Source: an uncultured Paracoccaceae bacterium (GTDB taxonomy: Bacteria > Pseudomonadota > Alphaproteobacteria > Rhodobacterales > Rhodobacteraceae). From it: DNA of 64,000 nucleotides. Under the pieces are notes generated by a model, which was not told the origin of the DNA, did not search any database, and saw nothing but the letters and a program-made list of their open reading frames with translations. Shown here one piece after another: positions 53,462 to 64,000 of this stretch (positions are counted from its first letter, which is position 1; every line of letters starts with the position of its first letter). The position numbers and the translations under genes were made by a program. The stretch is from NCBI GenBank assembly GCA_947489705.1, contig CANLEQ010000002.1:124001-188000 (forward strand). Reading direction: 5' to 3'.

Positions 53462-53578
53462 ATCGTGCCTCGGGATCCGGGGTCTGACGCCCCATTTGCC
53501 GACGAGACTAGCCTACCGCGGTGCCGCCGGTCCAGTGGCGCTCCCCCGATTTCCGGCCGCGGATCTGCCTTGTGACTT

Positions 53579-54907
53579 TTAGGCCAGCGCCCGCTCCGCC
53601 GCCGCGCAGAGCCGCAGGAGCCGCGCTTCGCCTCCTGCCATGCCCTGGAAGAGAATCCCCACCGAGGGCACTCCGGTCGGCAATGTAACGCCCGCCAGCC
53701 CCAGCAGGTTGCCGATCCGCGTGTTTCGCAGGGTCATGAGGTTGCGCGCGACGTAATAGGCATCGTCCTCTTCCAGCCGCGCACGTTTCGGCGGCAGGAT
53801 CGGACATGTGGGAAAGATCACCGCATCGAAGCCCGCAGCGGCCTGCGCATAATCGCGGCGCGCCCGATCGAGGATCCGCCAGGCCGCGACGTAATCGGGC
53901 GCACTGACCTCGCCCCCGGCGCGGAACCGGGTGCGCACCTGGTGATACATGGCGTCGGGGTCGGCCTCGATCGTATCGCGCCAGACGCCGTAGGCCTCGG
54001 CCGCGAAGACGATCGGGCTCTGCTCCGACGCTGTCGCGACGGCCGGGATCTCGCGCCGTTCGATCTGCGCGCCGGCCTCGCGCAGCCGGTCGAACGCCGC
54101 ATCGAACCCCCGCGAGACCTCCGGATCGAGATCGTCCATCGCCCCCGTTTCCAGCACCATCAGGCGCGCGCCGCGCAAGCTGCTGGCCGCAAGATCCGGC
54201 GCCCGCCAACCGCCCATTGCCGCCCAGAGGAGCGCCGCATCCTCGACGCTGCGCGCGAGCGGCCCGAGCGTGTCGAATGCGGGACAGAGCGGCACGACGC
54301 CCCCCATCGGCAGCGATCCGTGCGCGGGCTTGAAGCCGACGAGATCGTTCCAGGCCGCGGGAAGCCGGATCGACCCCCCCGTATCGGAGCCTGTCGCCAC
54401 GGGCGCGAGGCCGAACGCGACCGCCGCCGCCGCCCCCGAGGACGAGCCGCCCGAGACCGCATCGGCGTCGTTGACGCAGGGCGGCGTTCCGGTCGAGGGG
54501 TTGAGGCCGAGCCCTGAGAACGCAAGCTCGCTCATATGCGTCTTGCCCAGGCAGACCAGCCCCGCCGCGGTCGAATTGGCCAGCACTGTCGCGTCCCGTG
54601 CGGGCACGCGCCCCTTGAGAAGCGCGCTTCCGGCCTCGGTCGCCACACCGGCCGTGTCGAAGAGGTCCTTCCAGGCGACGGGAACGCCGTCGAGCACGCC
54701 GCGCCGGGTTCCGGCAAGCGCCCGCGCGCGCGCGGCGGCGGCTTCGGCCATCGCGCGATCCTCGGTCATGCGCGCGTAAATCCGCGAACCGAGCGGATGA
54801 TCGCGCGCGGCCTCGAGAAAGCCGCGCGTCAGTTCCACGGGATCGAGCCTGCCCGCGCCGATGGCACGGCCCAGTTCGGCGGCGGTTGCGGTCATCGGAT
54901 CTTGCAT
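53579..54907 (-). CDS. Amidase-signature-family hydrolase
   Basis: A 442-residue amidase. The catalytic triad is Lys80 (VAWKDLF), cis-Ser155 (GGSSSGAA) and nucleophile Ser179 (DTGGSIRLP). Relatives hydrolyse amides, ureas or nitrile-derived amides; GatA function is unlikely since gatB/gatC are not adjacent. The ATG at 54907 has GAGG at 5 bases; an ATG four codons later is the alternative. Divergent from the UbiH-type gene. Confidence 0.87.
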   Translation of the reverse strand: MQDPMTATAAELGRAIGAGRLDPVELTRGFLEAARDHPLGSRIYARMTEDRAMAEAAAARARALAGTRRGVLDGVPVAWKDLFDTAGVATEAGSALLKGRVPARDATVLANSTAAGLVCLGKTHMSELAFSGLGLNPSTGTPPCVNDADAVSGGSSSGAAAAVAFGLAPVATGSDTGGSIRLPAAWNDLVGFKPAHGSLPMGGVVPLCPAFDTLGPLARSVEDAALLWAAMGGWRAPDLAASSLRGARLMVLETGAMDDLDPEVSRGFDAAFDRLREAGAQIERREIPAVATASEQSPIVFAAEAYGVWRDTIEADPDAMYHQVRTRFRAGGEVSAPDYVAAWRILDRARRDYAQAAAGFDAVIFPTCPILPPKRARLEEDDAYYVARNLMTLRNTRIGNLLGLAGVTLPTGVPSVGILFQGMAGGEARLLRLCAAAERALA

Positions 54908-54991
54908 CGGGCCCTCATCGCTCTCTTCCGATCTTGGTAGCGGCAGAGCGGCGCATGGACAACGCCCGCCCGCGCCGGGTAGTGAACCGCC

Positions 54992-56212
54992 ATGAATCAC
55001 GACGTCATCATCGCGGGCGGCGGCCTCAACGGCTGCGCCCTGGCCATCGCCCTCGCAACGGGGGGCGCGGATGTCGCGCTCGTCGATCCGGTCGCGACGG
55101 ATGCGCGCGCGGATCCGGGGTTCGACGGTCGATCCTACGCGTTGTCGATCGCGTCGAAATCCATGCTATCGGCACTCAGTCTCTGGGCGTGCCTTGGTGA
55201 TGGGGCCCAGCCGATCCTCGACATCCGCATCAGCGATGGACGGGTCGGGTCCGGTCCGTCCCCGATGATCCTGGAATTCGACCATGCCGAGATCGAGGAA
55301 GGCCCGATGGGCTTCATGGTGGAGGACCGGCACCTGCGCCCCGCCCTGCTCGCTGCCGTCGCCGCCGAGGACCGCATCACCTCGATCACCGGCACCTCCG
55401 TCAAAGGGCAGACGCCCGACGCGTCGGGCATCACCGCGACGCTCGCCGACGGGCGCGACTTGCGGGCGCGGTTGCTCGTCGGGTGCGACGGGAAGCGGTC
55501 CGGCGTGGCCGAACGGGCCGGGATCAAACGGATCGGTTGGGATTACGGGCAAAACGCCCTGGTCGCGGCGATCGCGCACGAGCGGTCCCATGACGGCGTC
55601 GCCCATCAGTATTTCCTGCCCGAAGGCCCGCTGGCGATCTTGCCCCTGCGGGACAATCGCAGTTCCATCGTCTGGACCGAGCGCCGCGACCGCGCGCAGG
55701 CCGTGATGCAGCTGTCAGAGGAAGACTATCTCGATGTGCTCAGACCGCGGTTCGGCGACTTTCTGGGAGAAATCTCGCTTGCCGGGAAACGTTACACCTA
55801 TCCGCTCGGGCTCGGGGTTGCCCAGAGCTTCGTGAGCGATCGGGTAGCGCTCGCGGGAGATGCCGCGCACAGCGTCCACCCCATCGCCGGACAGGGCCTC
55901 AATGCGGGGCTGCGCGATGTGGCCTCGCTCGCGGAGGTTCTGATCTGCGCACGGCGGCGCGGCGAAGAGATCGGACGCGCGGACGTTCTGGCCCGTTACG
56001 AGCAATGGCGCCGGTTCGACGTAATGGGGCTGGCTCTGGCCACCGACGGCTTCAACCGGCTCTTTTCGAACGACAACCCGGTTCTGCGCGCGGCGCGCGA
56101 TGCGGGCCTCGGGATCGTGAACAAGCTGCCCGGGCTGCGCCGGGGGTTCATCCGCGAGGCGGCGGGGCTCAGTGGCGACCGGCCCAGATTGCTCGCCGGG
56201 CGGCCGATCTGA
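54992..56212 (+). CDS. UbiH/UbiF/COQ6-family FAD-dependent hydroxylase
   Basis: A 406-residue flavin monooxygenase: N-terminal FAD motif AGGGLNGCALAIAL, the middle GCDGKRSGVAE (DG motif) and the C-terminal ALAGDAAHSVHPIAGQGLN FAD/phosphate motif. These hydroxylate the ubiquinone ring; which position (C5, C6 or C1) cannot be told from sequence. Complements the COQ9-family gene at 22 kb. Confidence 0.9.
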   Translation: MNHDVIIAGGGLNGCALAIALATGGADVALVDPVATDARADPGFDGRSYALSIASKSMLSALSLWACLGDGAQPILDIRISDGRVGSGPSPMILEFDHAEIEEGPMGFMVEDRHLRPALLAAVAAEDRITSITGTSVKGQTPDASGITATLADGRDLRARLLVGCDGKRSGVAERAGIKRIGWDYGQNALVAAIAHERSHDGVAHQYFLPEGPLAILPLRDNRSSIVWTERRDRAQAVMQLSEEDYLDVLRPRFGDFLGEISLAGKRYTYPLGLGVAQSFVSDRVALAGDAAHSVHPIAGQGLNAGLRDVASLAEVLICARRRGEEIGRADVLARYEQWRRFDVMGLALATDGFNRLFSNDNPVLRAARDAGLGIVNKLPGLRRGFIREAAGLSGDRPRLLAGRPI

Positions 56213-56223
56213 ACGGGGGCGCC

Positions 56224-56415
56224 CTAGTCGTCGAGGGCCCGGGCCTCGTCGACCAGCATGATCGGAATGCCGCCGCGGATCGGATAGGCCAGATGTGCCG
56301 CCTTGGAGATCAGCTCCTGCGCCTCGGCATCGTAGTGCAAGGGCGCCTGGGTCTGGGGACAGACCAGCGCCTCCAGCATCTTGCGGTCATAGGTCTGTTC
56401 GGAATGTTCGCTCAT
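56224..56415 (-). CDS. Trm112-family small protein
   Basis: A 63-residue protein with the Trm112/YcaR zinc-ribbon-like pattern: [17 protein letters not shown], then [18 protein letters not shown]. Only one cysteine remains, so metal binding is doubtful. Homologues activate methyltransferases. Its start overlaps the LON-domain stop by 4 bases. Confidence 0.88.
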   Translation of the reverse strand: MSEHSEQTYDRKMLEALVCPQTQAPLHYDAEAQELISKAAHLAYPIRGGIPIMLVDEARALDD

Positions 56416-57056
56416 TGCATGCGCTCCTCTTCACCGCCACCGCGCAGGGCGAACTCGATCAAGGTGACCAGCGTCTCGCGACGTGTGGCAAGCGTGGGTG
56501 CCTCCAGAAGCGCCTGTTTGTCCTCGGGTTCGAACGGGCACAGCATCGAAAGCGCGTTGATCAGCAACTCGTCCTCGGCCTCGGACAGCGAATCCCAGTC
56601 TGTCTTGAGATCCTCCGCGTTGAAATAGCGGCCCAGCAGGTTGAGGAACGCATCCCGGTCGAAACTCTTGTCACGCTCGGGCTGACCGAGATCGCGCGCG
56701 AAGGTGTCCCAGTTCACGTCGCAGCGTGTATAGGGCTCGAATCCCTCGCATTCGCCCTTCACGCGAAACCGCGACACGCCCGAAAGCGTGATCATGTAGC
56801 GTCCGTCCTCGGTCTCGGAAAACCCGGTGAGGCGCCCCGCGCAGCCGATCGAATGCAGACGCTTGTCAGCGCCCTCCGGCACGTCGCGCGGCTGCACCAT
56901 CCCGATCAGCCGGTGAGGCGTCTTCATGCAATCCTCGATCATCGCGAGGTAACGCGGCTCGAAGATGTGCAACGGCAGCTTCCCCCGCGGCAGCAGCAAC
57001 GCCCCCGGAAGGGGAAAGACGGGGATGGTCTGGGGCAGGTCCGCGGCTTTGAACAT
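56412..57056 (-). CDS. LON substrate-binding-domain protein
   Basis: A 214-residue protein equal to the N-terminal domain of Lon without ATPase or protease parts: [26 protein letters not shown] at the start. GCAGRLTGF and SGVSRFRV follow in the middle. Alphaproteobacteria carry it with Trm112 and a thioredoxin gene, as here. Role is not established; it may bind unfolded protein. Confidence 0.9.
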   Translation of the reverse strand: MFKAADLPQTIPVFPLPGALLLPRGKLPLHIFEPRYLAMIEDCMKTPHRLIGMVQPRDVPEGADKRLHSIGCAGRLTGFSETEDGRYMITLSGVSRFRVKGECEGFEPYTRCDVNWDTFARDLGQPERDKSFDRDAFLNLLGRYFNAEDLKTDWDSLSEAEDELLINALSMLCPFEPEDKQALLEAPTLATRRETLVTLIEFALRGGGEEERMQ

Positions 57057-57083
57057 GACCTGCCATCTAGGACGCGGCGCCCG

Positions 57084-58001
57084 TCAGGCAAATATCATCG
57101 ACGAGAGCTTCCTGCGGCCTTTGAGCGCCACCGGATCCTTTGCCGGCAGGGCCTCGAAGATGGTGAAGAGCTGCGTCCGTGCCGCGTCGCCGTTCCAGTC
57201 GCGGTCGCGGCGGAACAGTTCCAGAAGCTGGTCGATGGCCTCTTCGGTTTGGCCATGCGCGTGCAGCGCCTGGGCAAGGTCGAACCGCGCCTGATGATTG
57301 TCGGGATCGGCCTCGACGGCGGCACGCAGATCCTCGACCGGACCGGCCCCCTCGGCCTGACGCGCCAGCTGCAACTGCGCATGCGCCGCCTCGAGCTCGG
57401 GCGCATGGCTGATCGCGGCGTCGACGCCGTTGAGGATCGCCTCGGCCTGGTCGAGCTCGCCCATGGCGATATGTGCCCGCACGAGGCCCGCATGGGCCGC
57501 CGGCATCTCCGGAGCCTCGCCGACGATCGCGGCGAAGGTCTGCGCGGCATCGCTGGCCGCGCCCTGCTCCAGCATCTCGTCCGCGGCCGCGATCGCATCG
57601 GCGAGGCCGTCGCCGCCCGCGGCACCGCCGGATTGCTGCACCAGCCTGTCGACGAAGGCGGTGATCTCGGATTGGGGCACGGCCCCCTGGAACCCGTCGA
57701 TGGGCTGGCCCTGATAGAAGGCATAGACGGTCGGGATAGACTGGATGCGCAGCTGCGTGGCGATCGCCTGCGCCTCGTCCACGTTGATCTTGACCATCTT
57801 CACCGCGCCCTTGGCGGCGGTCACGGCCTGCTCGAGCATGGGCCCGAGCGTCTTGCAGGGGCCGCACCAGGGCGCCCAGAAATCGACGATCACCGGCACT
57901 TGCTGGCTCGCCTCGACGACGTCGGCCATGAAGGTGGCTTCGGAGCCGTCCTTGACGAGATCTCCGGCCGGGGGCTGGGTTCCCTGTCCCAATTCGATCA
58001 T
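57084..58001 (-). CDS. Thioredoxin-TPR chaperedoxin (CnoX/YbbN family)
   Basis: A 305-residue protein with an N-terminal thioredoxin domain (WCGPCK at 45-50) and a C-terminal TPR-like helical region (about 135-305). E. coli CnoX lacks the redox Cys pair, but an intact CGPC as here is seen in alphaproteobacterial CnoX, which couples holdase and reductase function. GAGGATTT precedes the ATG at 58001. Confidence 0.9.
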   Translation of the reverse strand: MIELGQGTQPPAGDLVKDGSEATFMADVVEASQQVPVIVDFWAPWCGPCKTLGPMLEQAVTAAKGAVKMVKINVDEAQAIATQLRIQSIPTVYAFYQGQPIDGFQGAVPQSEITAFVDRLVQQSGGAAGGDGLADAIAAADEMLEQGAASDAAQTFAAIVGEAPEMPAAHAGLVRAHIAMGELDQAEAILNGVDAAISHAPELEAAHAQLQLARQAEGAGPVEDLRAAVEADPDNHQARFDLAQALHAHGQTEEAIDQLLELFRRDRDWNGDAARTQLFTIFEALPAKDPVALKGRRKLSSMIFA

Positions 58002-58075
58002 CTTGAAATCCTCATGTGCAATTGGCTTGCGCCGTAGATGGCCCGGTGGATGGGCTCTTGCAAGGCTTGCCGCCC

Positions 58076-58972
58076 TCATCCGCGCGCAGTCGGGGCGATC
58101 GCCCGGCGCAACACGTCCGACAGCGTCCGCAACTCGTCGGCGAGCGGCGTCGTCCGGCGCCAGATCATTCCCACCGTTCGCGTGGGCTCGGGGGCGTCGA
58201 ACCGGCCCATGACGACCGGCGCAGACCGCGTCTCGACCGCCACGGCCATCTCGGGGACCAGCGTCACGCCCATCCCCGCGGCGACCATCTGCACCAGCGT
58301 GCTCAACGAGGCGGCCTCGAGCCCGTAGGGCGTCGCGCGGATATCGCAGAACGAGAGGGCTTGGTCGCGGAAGCAGTGGCCCTCTTCGAGCAACAGGAGA
58401 CGCATCTCGCGCAGCTGCTCGCGATCCGGCATCGGGGCCCTCGCTTCGGATACCGGGCGTACCAGCACGAAGGGCTCGGTGAAGAGCGCGATCTCTTCCA
58501 TCGCGGGCTCGGAGATCGGCAGGGCGACGATCGCGGTGTCGATATGCCCCTCGGTCAGGTCTTGCAGGAGATGCGAGGTCGTCGTCTCGCGAATCTCCAC
58601 TGCGAGCCCGGGCCATTCCGCGCCGATCGCCTCGACGATCCGCGGCAGCAAATAGGGCGCGACGGTCGGGATCACCCCCATCCTCAACCGTCCGGTCAGG
58701 CCGCCCTTGGCGACCCTCGCGAGATCGCCGAGATCGTCGACCGCCCGCAGGATGTCGCGGACACGCCCGCGGACCGTGTCGCCGAAGGACGTGAGACGCA
58801 CGCCTTTCGCGCCCCGCTCGAAGAGGGGCAGGCCGAGCTGCGCCTCCATCTCGCGGATCTGCACCGAAAGCGCCGGTTGCGAGATGTTCGAAACCTCGGC
58901 CGCCCGGCCGAAATGGCCGAGGCGTGCCAGAGCCATGAAGTAGCGCATCTGCTTGAGGGTGGGTGCCGCCAT
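58076..58972 (-). CDS. oxyR: Hydrogen-peroxide sensor regulator OxyR (LysR family)
   Basis: A 298-residue LysR-type regulator. The N-terminal winged HTH has AAEVSNISQPALSVQIREME. The peroxide-sensing cysteines Cys200 and Cys209 are spaced exactly as E. coli Cys199/Cys208 (GHCFRDQALSFCD). It is divergent from katG; its start codon overlaps the operator in the shared region, implying autorepression. No clear Shine-Dalgarno precedes the ATG. Confidence 0.95.
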   Translation of the reverse strand: MAAPTLKQMRYFMALARLGHFGRAAEVSNISQPALSVQIREMEAQLGLPLFERGAKGVRLTSFGDTVRGRVRDILRAVDDLGDLARVAKGGLTGRLRMGVIPTVAPYLLPRIVEAIGAEWPGLAVEIRETTTSHLLQDLTEGHIDTAIVALPISEPAMEEIALFTEPFVLVRPVSEARAPMPDREQLREMRLLLLEEGHCFRDQALSFCDIRATPYGLEAASLSTLVQMVAAGMGVTLVPEMAVAVETRSAPVVMGRFDAPEPTRTVGMIWRRTTPLADELRTLSDVLRRAIAPTARG

Positions 58973-59014
58973 AATTTCAGGTTATCGTCACGATATGAAG
59001 ACGCAACTTAAAAT
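58971..59014 (+). promoter_or_regulatory. OxyR-type operator and katG -10
   Basis: ATAA (58971-58974), TTAT (58982-58985), ATAT (58993-58996) and CAAC (59004-59007) are separated by exactly 7 bases each, matching the ATAG-N7-CTAT-N7-ATAG-N7-CTAT layout of OxyR sites at 3, 3, 3 and 2 of 4 bases. A TAAAAT -10 follows at 59009-59014 without a good -35, as expected of an OxyR-activated promoter. Confidence 0.68.
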
Positions 59015-59016
59015 GA

Positions 59017-61299
<2,283 letters not shown>

Positions 61300-61344
61300 G
61301 GGCCATTCCAGAACGACAGCCGGGGTGCCGCGCCACCCCTGCCC

Positions 61345-61370
61345 GGCCCGGCGAAAGAATTCGCCGGGCC
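61345..61370 (+). terminator. Hairpin after katG
   Basis: GGCCCGGCGAA (61345-61355) pairs perfectly with TTCGCCGGGCC (61360-61370) over loop AGAA, 45 bases after the katG stop. Only a short GTTCGT follows, so termination efficiency is uncertain, but stem strength and placement fit. Confidence 0.6.
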
Positions 61371-61491
61371 GTTCGTCGTGCGGGACCCGAAATGGGCGCG
61401 GACACATCGATCCGGCCATCCCGCCACGACTCCGCCTGCGGGAACAAGGTCTTCGGGAGGGCAGTTGACCTCCGTTCATCGGAGAAGCGCC

Positions 61492-62355
61492 ATGGCCGCC
61501 AGAGCAACGTGGAAGGGGACGATCAAGCTCGCCGAGCTGGCGTTTCCGGTGGCCCTCTACGCAGCCGCGACGACCTCCAACCGCGTGTCGTTCCACATCC
61601 TGAACGGCGATACCGGCAATCGCGTCCGTCGCGAATACATCGACGAGGAAACCGGGGAACCCGTCGACAGGGACCAGCAGGTCAAAGGGTACGAAACCGC
61701 TCCCGATCAGTATATCGTCCTCGATCCCGAGGAGATCGCCGACACCGTCCCCGACAGCGACAAGACGCTCAGGATCGAGGCCTTCATCCCCTGTTCGGCG
61801 ATCGAGAGCGTCTATTTCGACAAGCCCTACTTCATCGCACCCACCGACGAGATGTTCTCCGATTCCTTCGCCGTCCTGCGCGAGGGAATGCGCAAGAAGC
61901 AGGTGGCGGCCCTTGCCCGCGCGGTTCTCTTTCGCCGCGTGCGAACCGTGCTCCTGAGGGCCCAGGGAATCGGTCTCGTCGCACACACGTTGAATTTCGA
62001 CTACGAGGTGCGGCCGTCTTCGGAGGTGTTCGAGGATCTGCCGGAGATGAAGATCGATGGAGAGATGCTCGATCTTGCCAAACACATCATCGAGACGAAA
62101 TCGGGAAAGTTCGATCCGCGGGATTTCGACGACCGCTACGACAACGCGGTGGCCGAACTGGTTCAGGCCAAGATCGAGGGGCGCGAGATCGAGGCGCCGA
62201 AGCCGCCCGAGGAAACCAAGGTCACGAGCCTCATGGACGCGCTGCGCGAAAGCGCCAAGGCGACCGGCAAGAAGAAATCGGCATCCGCGTCCCGCAAGAA
62301 ATCCTCACGCTCCGGCAAGAGCTCGTCCGCTCGGAACCGGAAGAAGGCCGGTTAG
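61492..62355 (+). CDS. ku: Bacterial Ku protein (NHEJ)
   Basis: A 287-residue Ku: MAARATWKGTIKLAELAFPV at the start, HILNGDTGNRVRREYIDEET, GYETAPDQYIVLDPEE and the later ETKSGKFDPRDFDDRYDNAV, all Ku-family landmarks. The last ~35 residues are a Lys/Ser/Arg-rich tail. It forms a homodimeric ring on DNA ends and recruits LigD. GGAG precedes the ATG; the ligD ATG directly abuts the Ku stop. Confidence 0.95.
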   Translation: MAARATWKGTIKLAELAFPVALYAAATTSNRVSFHILNGDTGNRVRREYIDEETGEPVDRDQQVKGYETAPDQYIVLDPEEIADTVPDSDKTLRIEAFIPCSAIESVYFDKPYFIAPTDEMFSDSFAVLREGMRKKQVAALARAVLFRRVRTVLLRAQGIGLVAHTLNFDYEVRPSSEVFEDLPEMKIDGEMLDLAKHIIETKSGKFDPRDFDDRYDNAVAELVQAKIEGREIEAPKPPEETKVTSLMDALRESAKATGKKKSASASRKKSSRSGKSSSARNRKKAG

Positions 62356-64000
62356 ATGCGCCTCGACACCTACAACAAGAAGCGCGACTTCGACGCCACG
62401 CCCGAGCCGCGGGGCACCGAGGAAGGCTCGGCCGGCGGCGACGGCTATTTCATCCAGATGCACGCGGCGCGTCGGTTGCATTACGATTTGCGGCTCGAAC
62501 TCGGGGGTGTCCTGCTGAGTTGGGCTGTCACGAAGGGCCCGAGCCTGGTGCCCGGCGACAAGCGCCTCGCGGTGCAGACTGAAGATCACCCGCTCGATTA
62601 CGGGGATTTCGAAGGGACGATCCCGAAGGGGCAATATGGCGGAGGGACCGTCATCCTGTGGGACCGGGGCCGCTGGGAACCGCTCGGAGATCCTCGCAAG
62701 GCCCTGGAAAAGGGACATCTCGAATTCGAGATCCACGGCGAGAGGCTGAAAGGGCGCTGGCATCTTACGAGGATGGCGAAAAAGCCGCGCGACAAGAGGG
62801 ACAACTGGCTGCTCATCAAGGGCAAGGACACCTTCGCACGCGACGAAGGCAACGCGGCCGTCACGGACGAACACGCCACGTCCGTGAAGACCGGGCGCAG
62901 CGTCGACGAGGTCGCGCGAGGCGACGAGCCTTCGCCGGAGGGCGGGGAAACCGCCACGGACAGGCAGGAGCGACCGCCGATGCCCTCGAAGGCGCGCGCG
63001 GGGGAATATCCCGGCTTCGTTCCGCCCGCGCTCGCGACGTTGAAGCCCTCGCCGCCGGAGGGTCGGAAATGGCTGCACGAGATCAAGTTCGACGGCTACC
63101 GCCTGCAGGCGCATCTGCGCGAGGGACGCGTGACGCTCTTCACGCGCAGCGGTCACGACTGGACCGCGCGGTTCGGCCCGGCGATCCCGGCGGCGCTTGG
63201 CGCAATCGACGCACGGGAGGTCGTACTCGACGGCGAAGTCGTCGTATCCGGGCCGAGCGGTGCCTCGGACTTTTCGCTCCTGCAGGCCGACCTCTCCGAA
63301 GAGCGGACCGACCGCATGGTGTTCTATGCCTTCGACATCCTCCATCTCGACGGAACGGACCTGCGCCCTGCCCCCCTGATGGACCGCAAGGACACGCTCG
63401 AAGCGTTGCTGGGGCAGCCGTCGGACGTCCTGAAATACAGCGAACACTTCGAAGAGAACGGCGATCTGGTTCTGCGTCACGCCTGCCGCCTGAGCCTCGA
63501 GGGCGTAATCTCGAAGGATCGCAACGCCCCCTACAGATCGGGCCGGAGCAAGACCTGGATCAAGTCCAAATGCTCGGAGCGACAGGAATTCGTCGTCGGC
63601 GGCTACACCCCCTCCTCCGCCTCCAGGGGCGCAATCGGCTCGCTCCTGCTCGGCTATTTCGAGGACGGGAAACTGGTCCATGCCGGCCGCGTCGGAACCG
63701 GGTTCACCCGCAAGACTGCAGCAGAGCTTTTCGAGCGACTCGAGGGCTCGACGCGTAAGACCAGCCCCTTCGCCCGGAAACTCTCGGCCGAGGATGCGCG
63801 AGATGCGGTGTTCGTCCGGCCCGCCCTGGTGGCCGAGGTGGAGTTCAGCGCCTGGACCGCCAAAGGATCGGTCAGGCATGCCATCTTCCGGGGACTTCGC
63901 GAGGATCGCAACCCCAAGGAGGTCGCAAGGGAATCCGCGGATGCCGTGGCGGCAAAACCGGCGCCCGCCGTTCGCCTCACCCATCCCGACCGGATCTACT
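62356..64000 (+). CDS. ligD: NHEJ DNA ligase LigD (5' part; runs off the window)
   Basis: The frame starts 0 bp after the ku stop and is open to the window end, giving 548 residues. Order: phosphoesterase (PE) domain (about 1-157) with His36, His42, Asp44, Arg46 and His78 in the expected pattern; polar linker (160-222); ligase domain with KFDG Lys244, LDGEVVV and ISKDRNAPY, then OB-fold. The last residues RLTHPDRIY look like the start of the polymerase/primase domain. Repairs double-strand breaks with Ku. Confidence 0.93.
   Translation, partial: MRLDTYNKKRDFDATPEPRGTEEGSAGGDGYFIQMHAARRLHYDLRLELGGVLLSWAVTKGPSLVPGDKRLAVQTEDHPLDYGDFEGTIPKGQYGGGTVILWDRGRWEPLGDPRKALEKGHLEFEIHGERLKGRWHLTRMAKKPRDKRDNWLLIKGKDTFARDEGNAAVTDEHATSVKTGRSVDEVARGDEPSPEGGETATDRQERPPMPSKARAGEYPGFVPPALATLKPSPPEGRKWLHEIKFDGYRLQAHLREGRVTLFTRSGHDWTARFGPAIPAALGAIDAREVVLDGEVVVSGPSGASDFSLLQADLSEERTDRMVFYAFDILHLDGTDLRPAPLMDRKDTLEALLGQPSDVLKYSEHFEENGDLVLRHACRLSLEGVISKDRNAPYRSGRSKTWIKSKCSERQEFVVGGYTPSSASRGAIGSLLLGYFEDGKLVHAGRVGTGFTRKTAAELFERLEGSTRKTSPFARKLSAEDARDAVFVRPALVAEVEFSAWTAKGSVRHAIFRGLREDRNPKEVARESADAVAAKPAPAVRLTHPDRIY

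Overview
The window is about 64 kb of high-GC chromosome from an alphaproteobacterium, most probably a Rhodobacteraceae (roseobacter-type) member. This rests on gene content and order: a COQ9-family gene next to a quinone oxidoreductase, lysA followed by a Q/G/P-rich TIGR02302-type membrane protein, phaA/phaB, a thioredoxin-TPR CnoX, Trm112 with a LON-domain gene, bioMNY, GreA, ETF-ubiquinone oxidoreductase, and ftsK with lolA. Coding density is very high, with many 1-20 bp overlaps. I see no rRNA, tRNA, IS element, prophage, CRISPR array or attachment site. It reads as ordinary core chromosome rather than an island.

Layout. 1-4.1 kb: end of a peptide-type ABC ATPase, a lipid kinase and phosphoesterase pair, a D,D-carboxypeptidase with a SPOR domain, and clpS. 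4.1-7.7 kb: an RsmC-like methyltransferase, an SDR lacking its catalytic lysine, and an overlapping PfkB kinase/FSA-type aldolase pair. 7.6-11.5 kb: a lipoprotein and a heme group (hemF, hemE, hemC) with a gamma-glutamylcyclotransferase-fold gene. 11.5-17.5 kb: a complete Liv-type ABC importer followed by an FAD-linked oxidase. 17.6-22.7 kb: a CIA30-like protein, then a six-gene minus-strand run (coq9, quinone oxidoreductase, serine hydrolase, bioM, bioN, bioY). 22.8-28.6 kb: rpsU, lysA, the TIGR02302-type protein, a coiled-coil membrane protein and greA. 28.8-35.4 kb: ETF-QO, a TPR protein, ispE, a long-chain prenyl diphosphate synthase, a DUF2007 protein, a TrmN6-like methyltransferase and a YdcH-like protein. 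35.4-39.2 kb: phaB, a patatin-like hydrolase, phaA and an EAL protein. 39.4-46.5 kb: tag, a TlpA-like thioredoxin, argH, two tiny lipoproteins, a DUF2834 protein, lrp/ald, an RluA-type synthase, an STAS/HATPase pair and hspQ. 46.5-58 kb: an AEC transporter, an SLT lipoprotein, lolA, dps, ftsK, an aminotransferase, an amidase, a UbiH-type hydroxylase, Trm112, a LON-domain protein and CnoX. 58-64 kb: oxyR/katG and then ku/ligD, with ligD running off the window.

How the genes connect. Several are tied to oxidative and proteotoxic stress (oxyR-katG, dps, CnoX, clpS, hspQ, ku-ligD). Others supply quinone, heme and isoprenoid metabolism (coq9, ubiH-type, prenyl diphosphate synthase, ispE, hemCEF, ETF-QO). 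Regulation is clearest in two divergent intergenic regions. oxyR/katG holds a four-element OxyR-type operator overlapping the oxyR start codon and abutting a katG -10. lrp/ald holds two GCAA/TTGC inverted repeats 34 bp apart upstream of a -10 with no visible -35.

I did not find a clearly new multi-gene defence or mobile system. The most unusual points are the SDR with Ser in place of the catalytic Lys, the kinase/FSA-type aldolase pair, the patatin-like hydrolase between phaA and phaB, and the overlapping micro-lipoprotein cluster behind argH.
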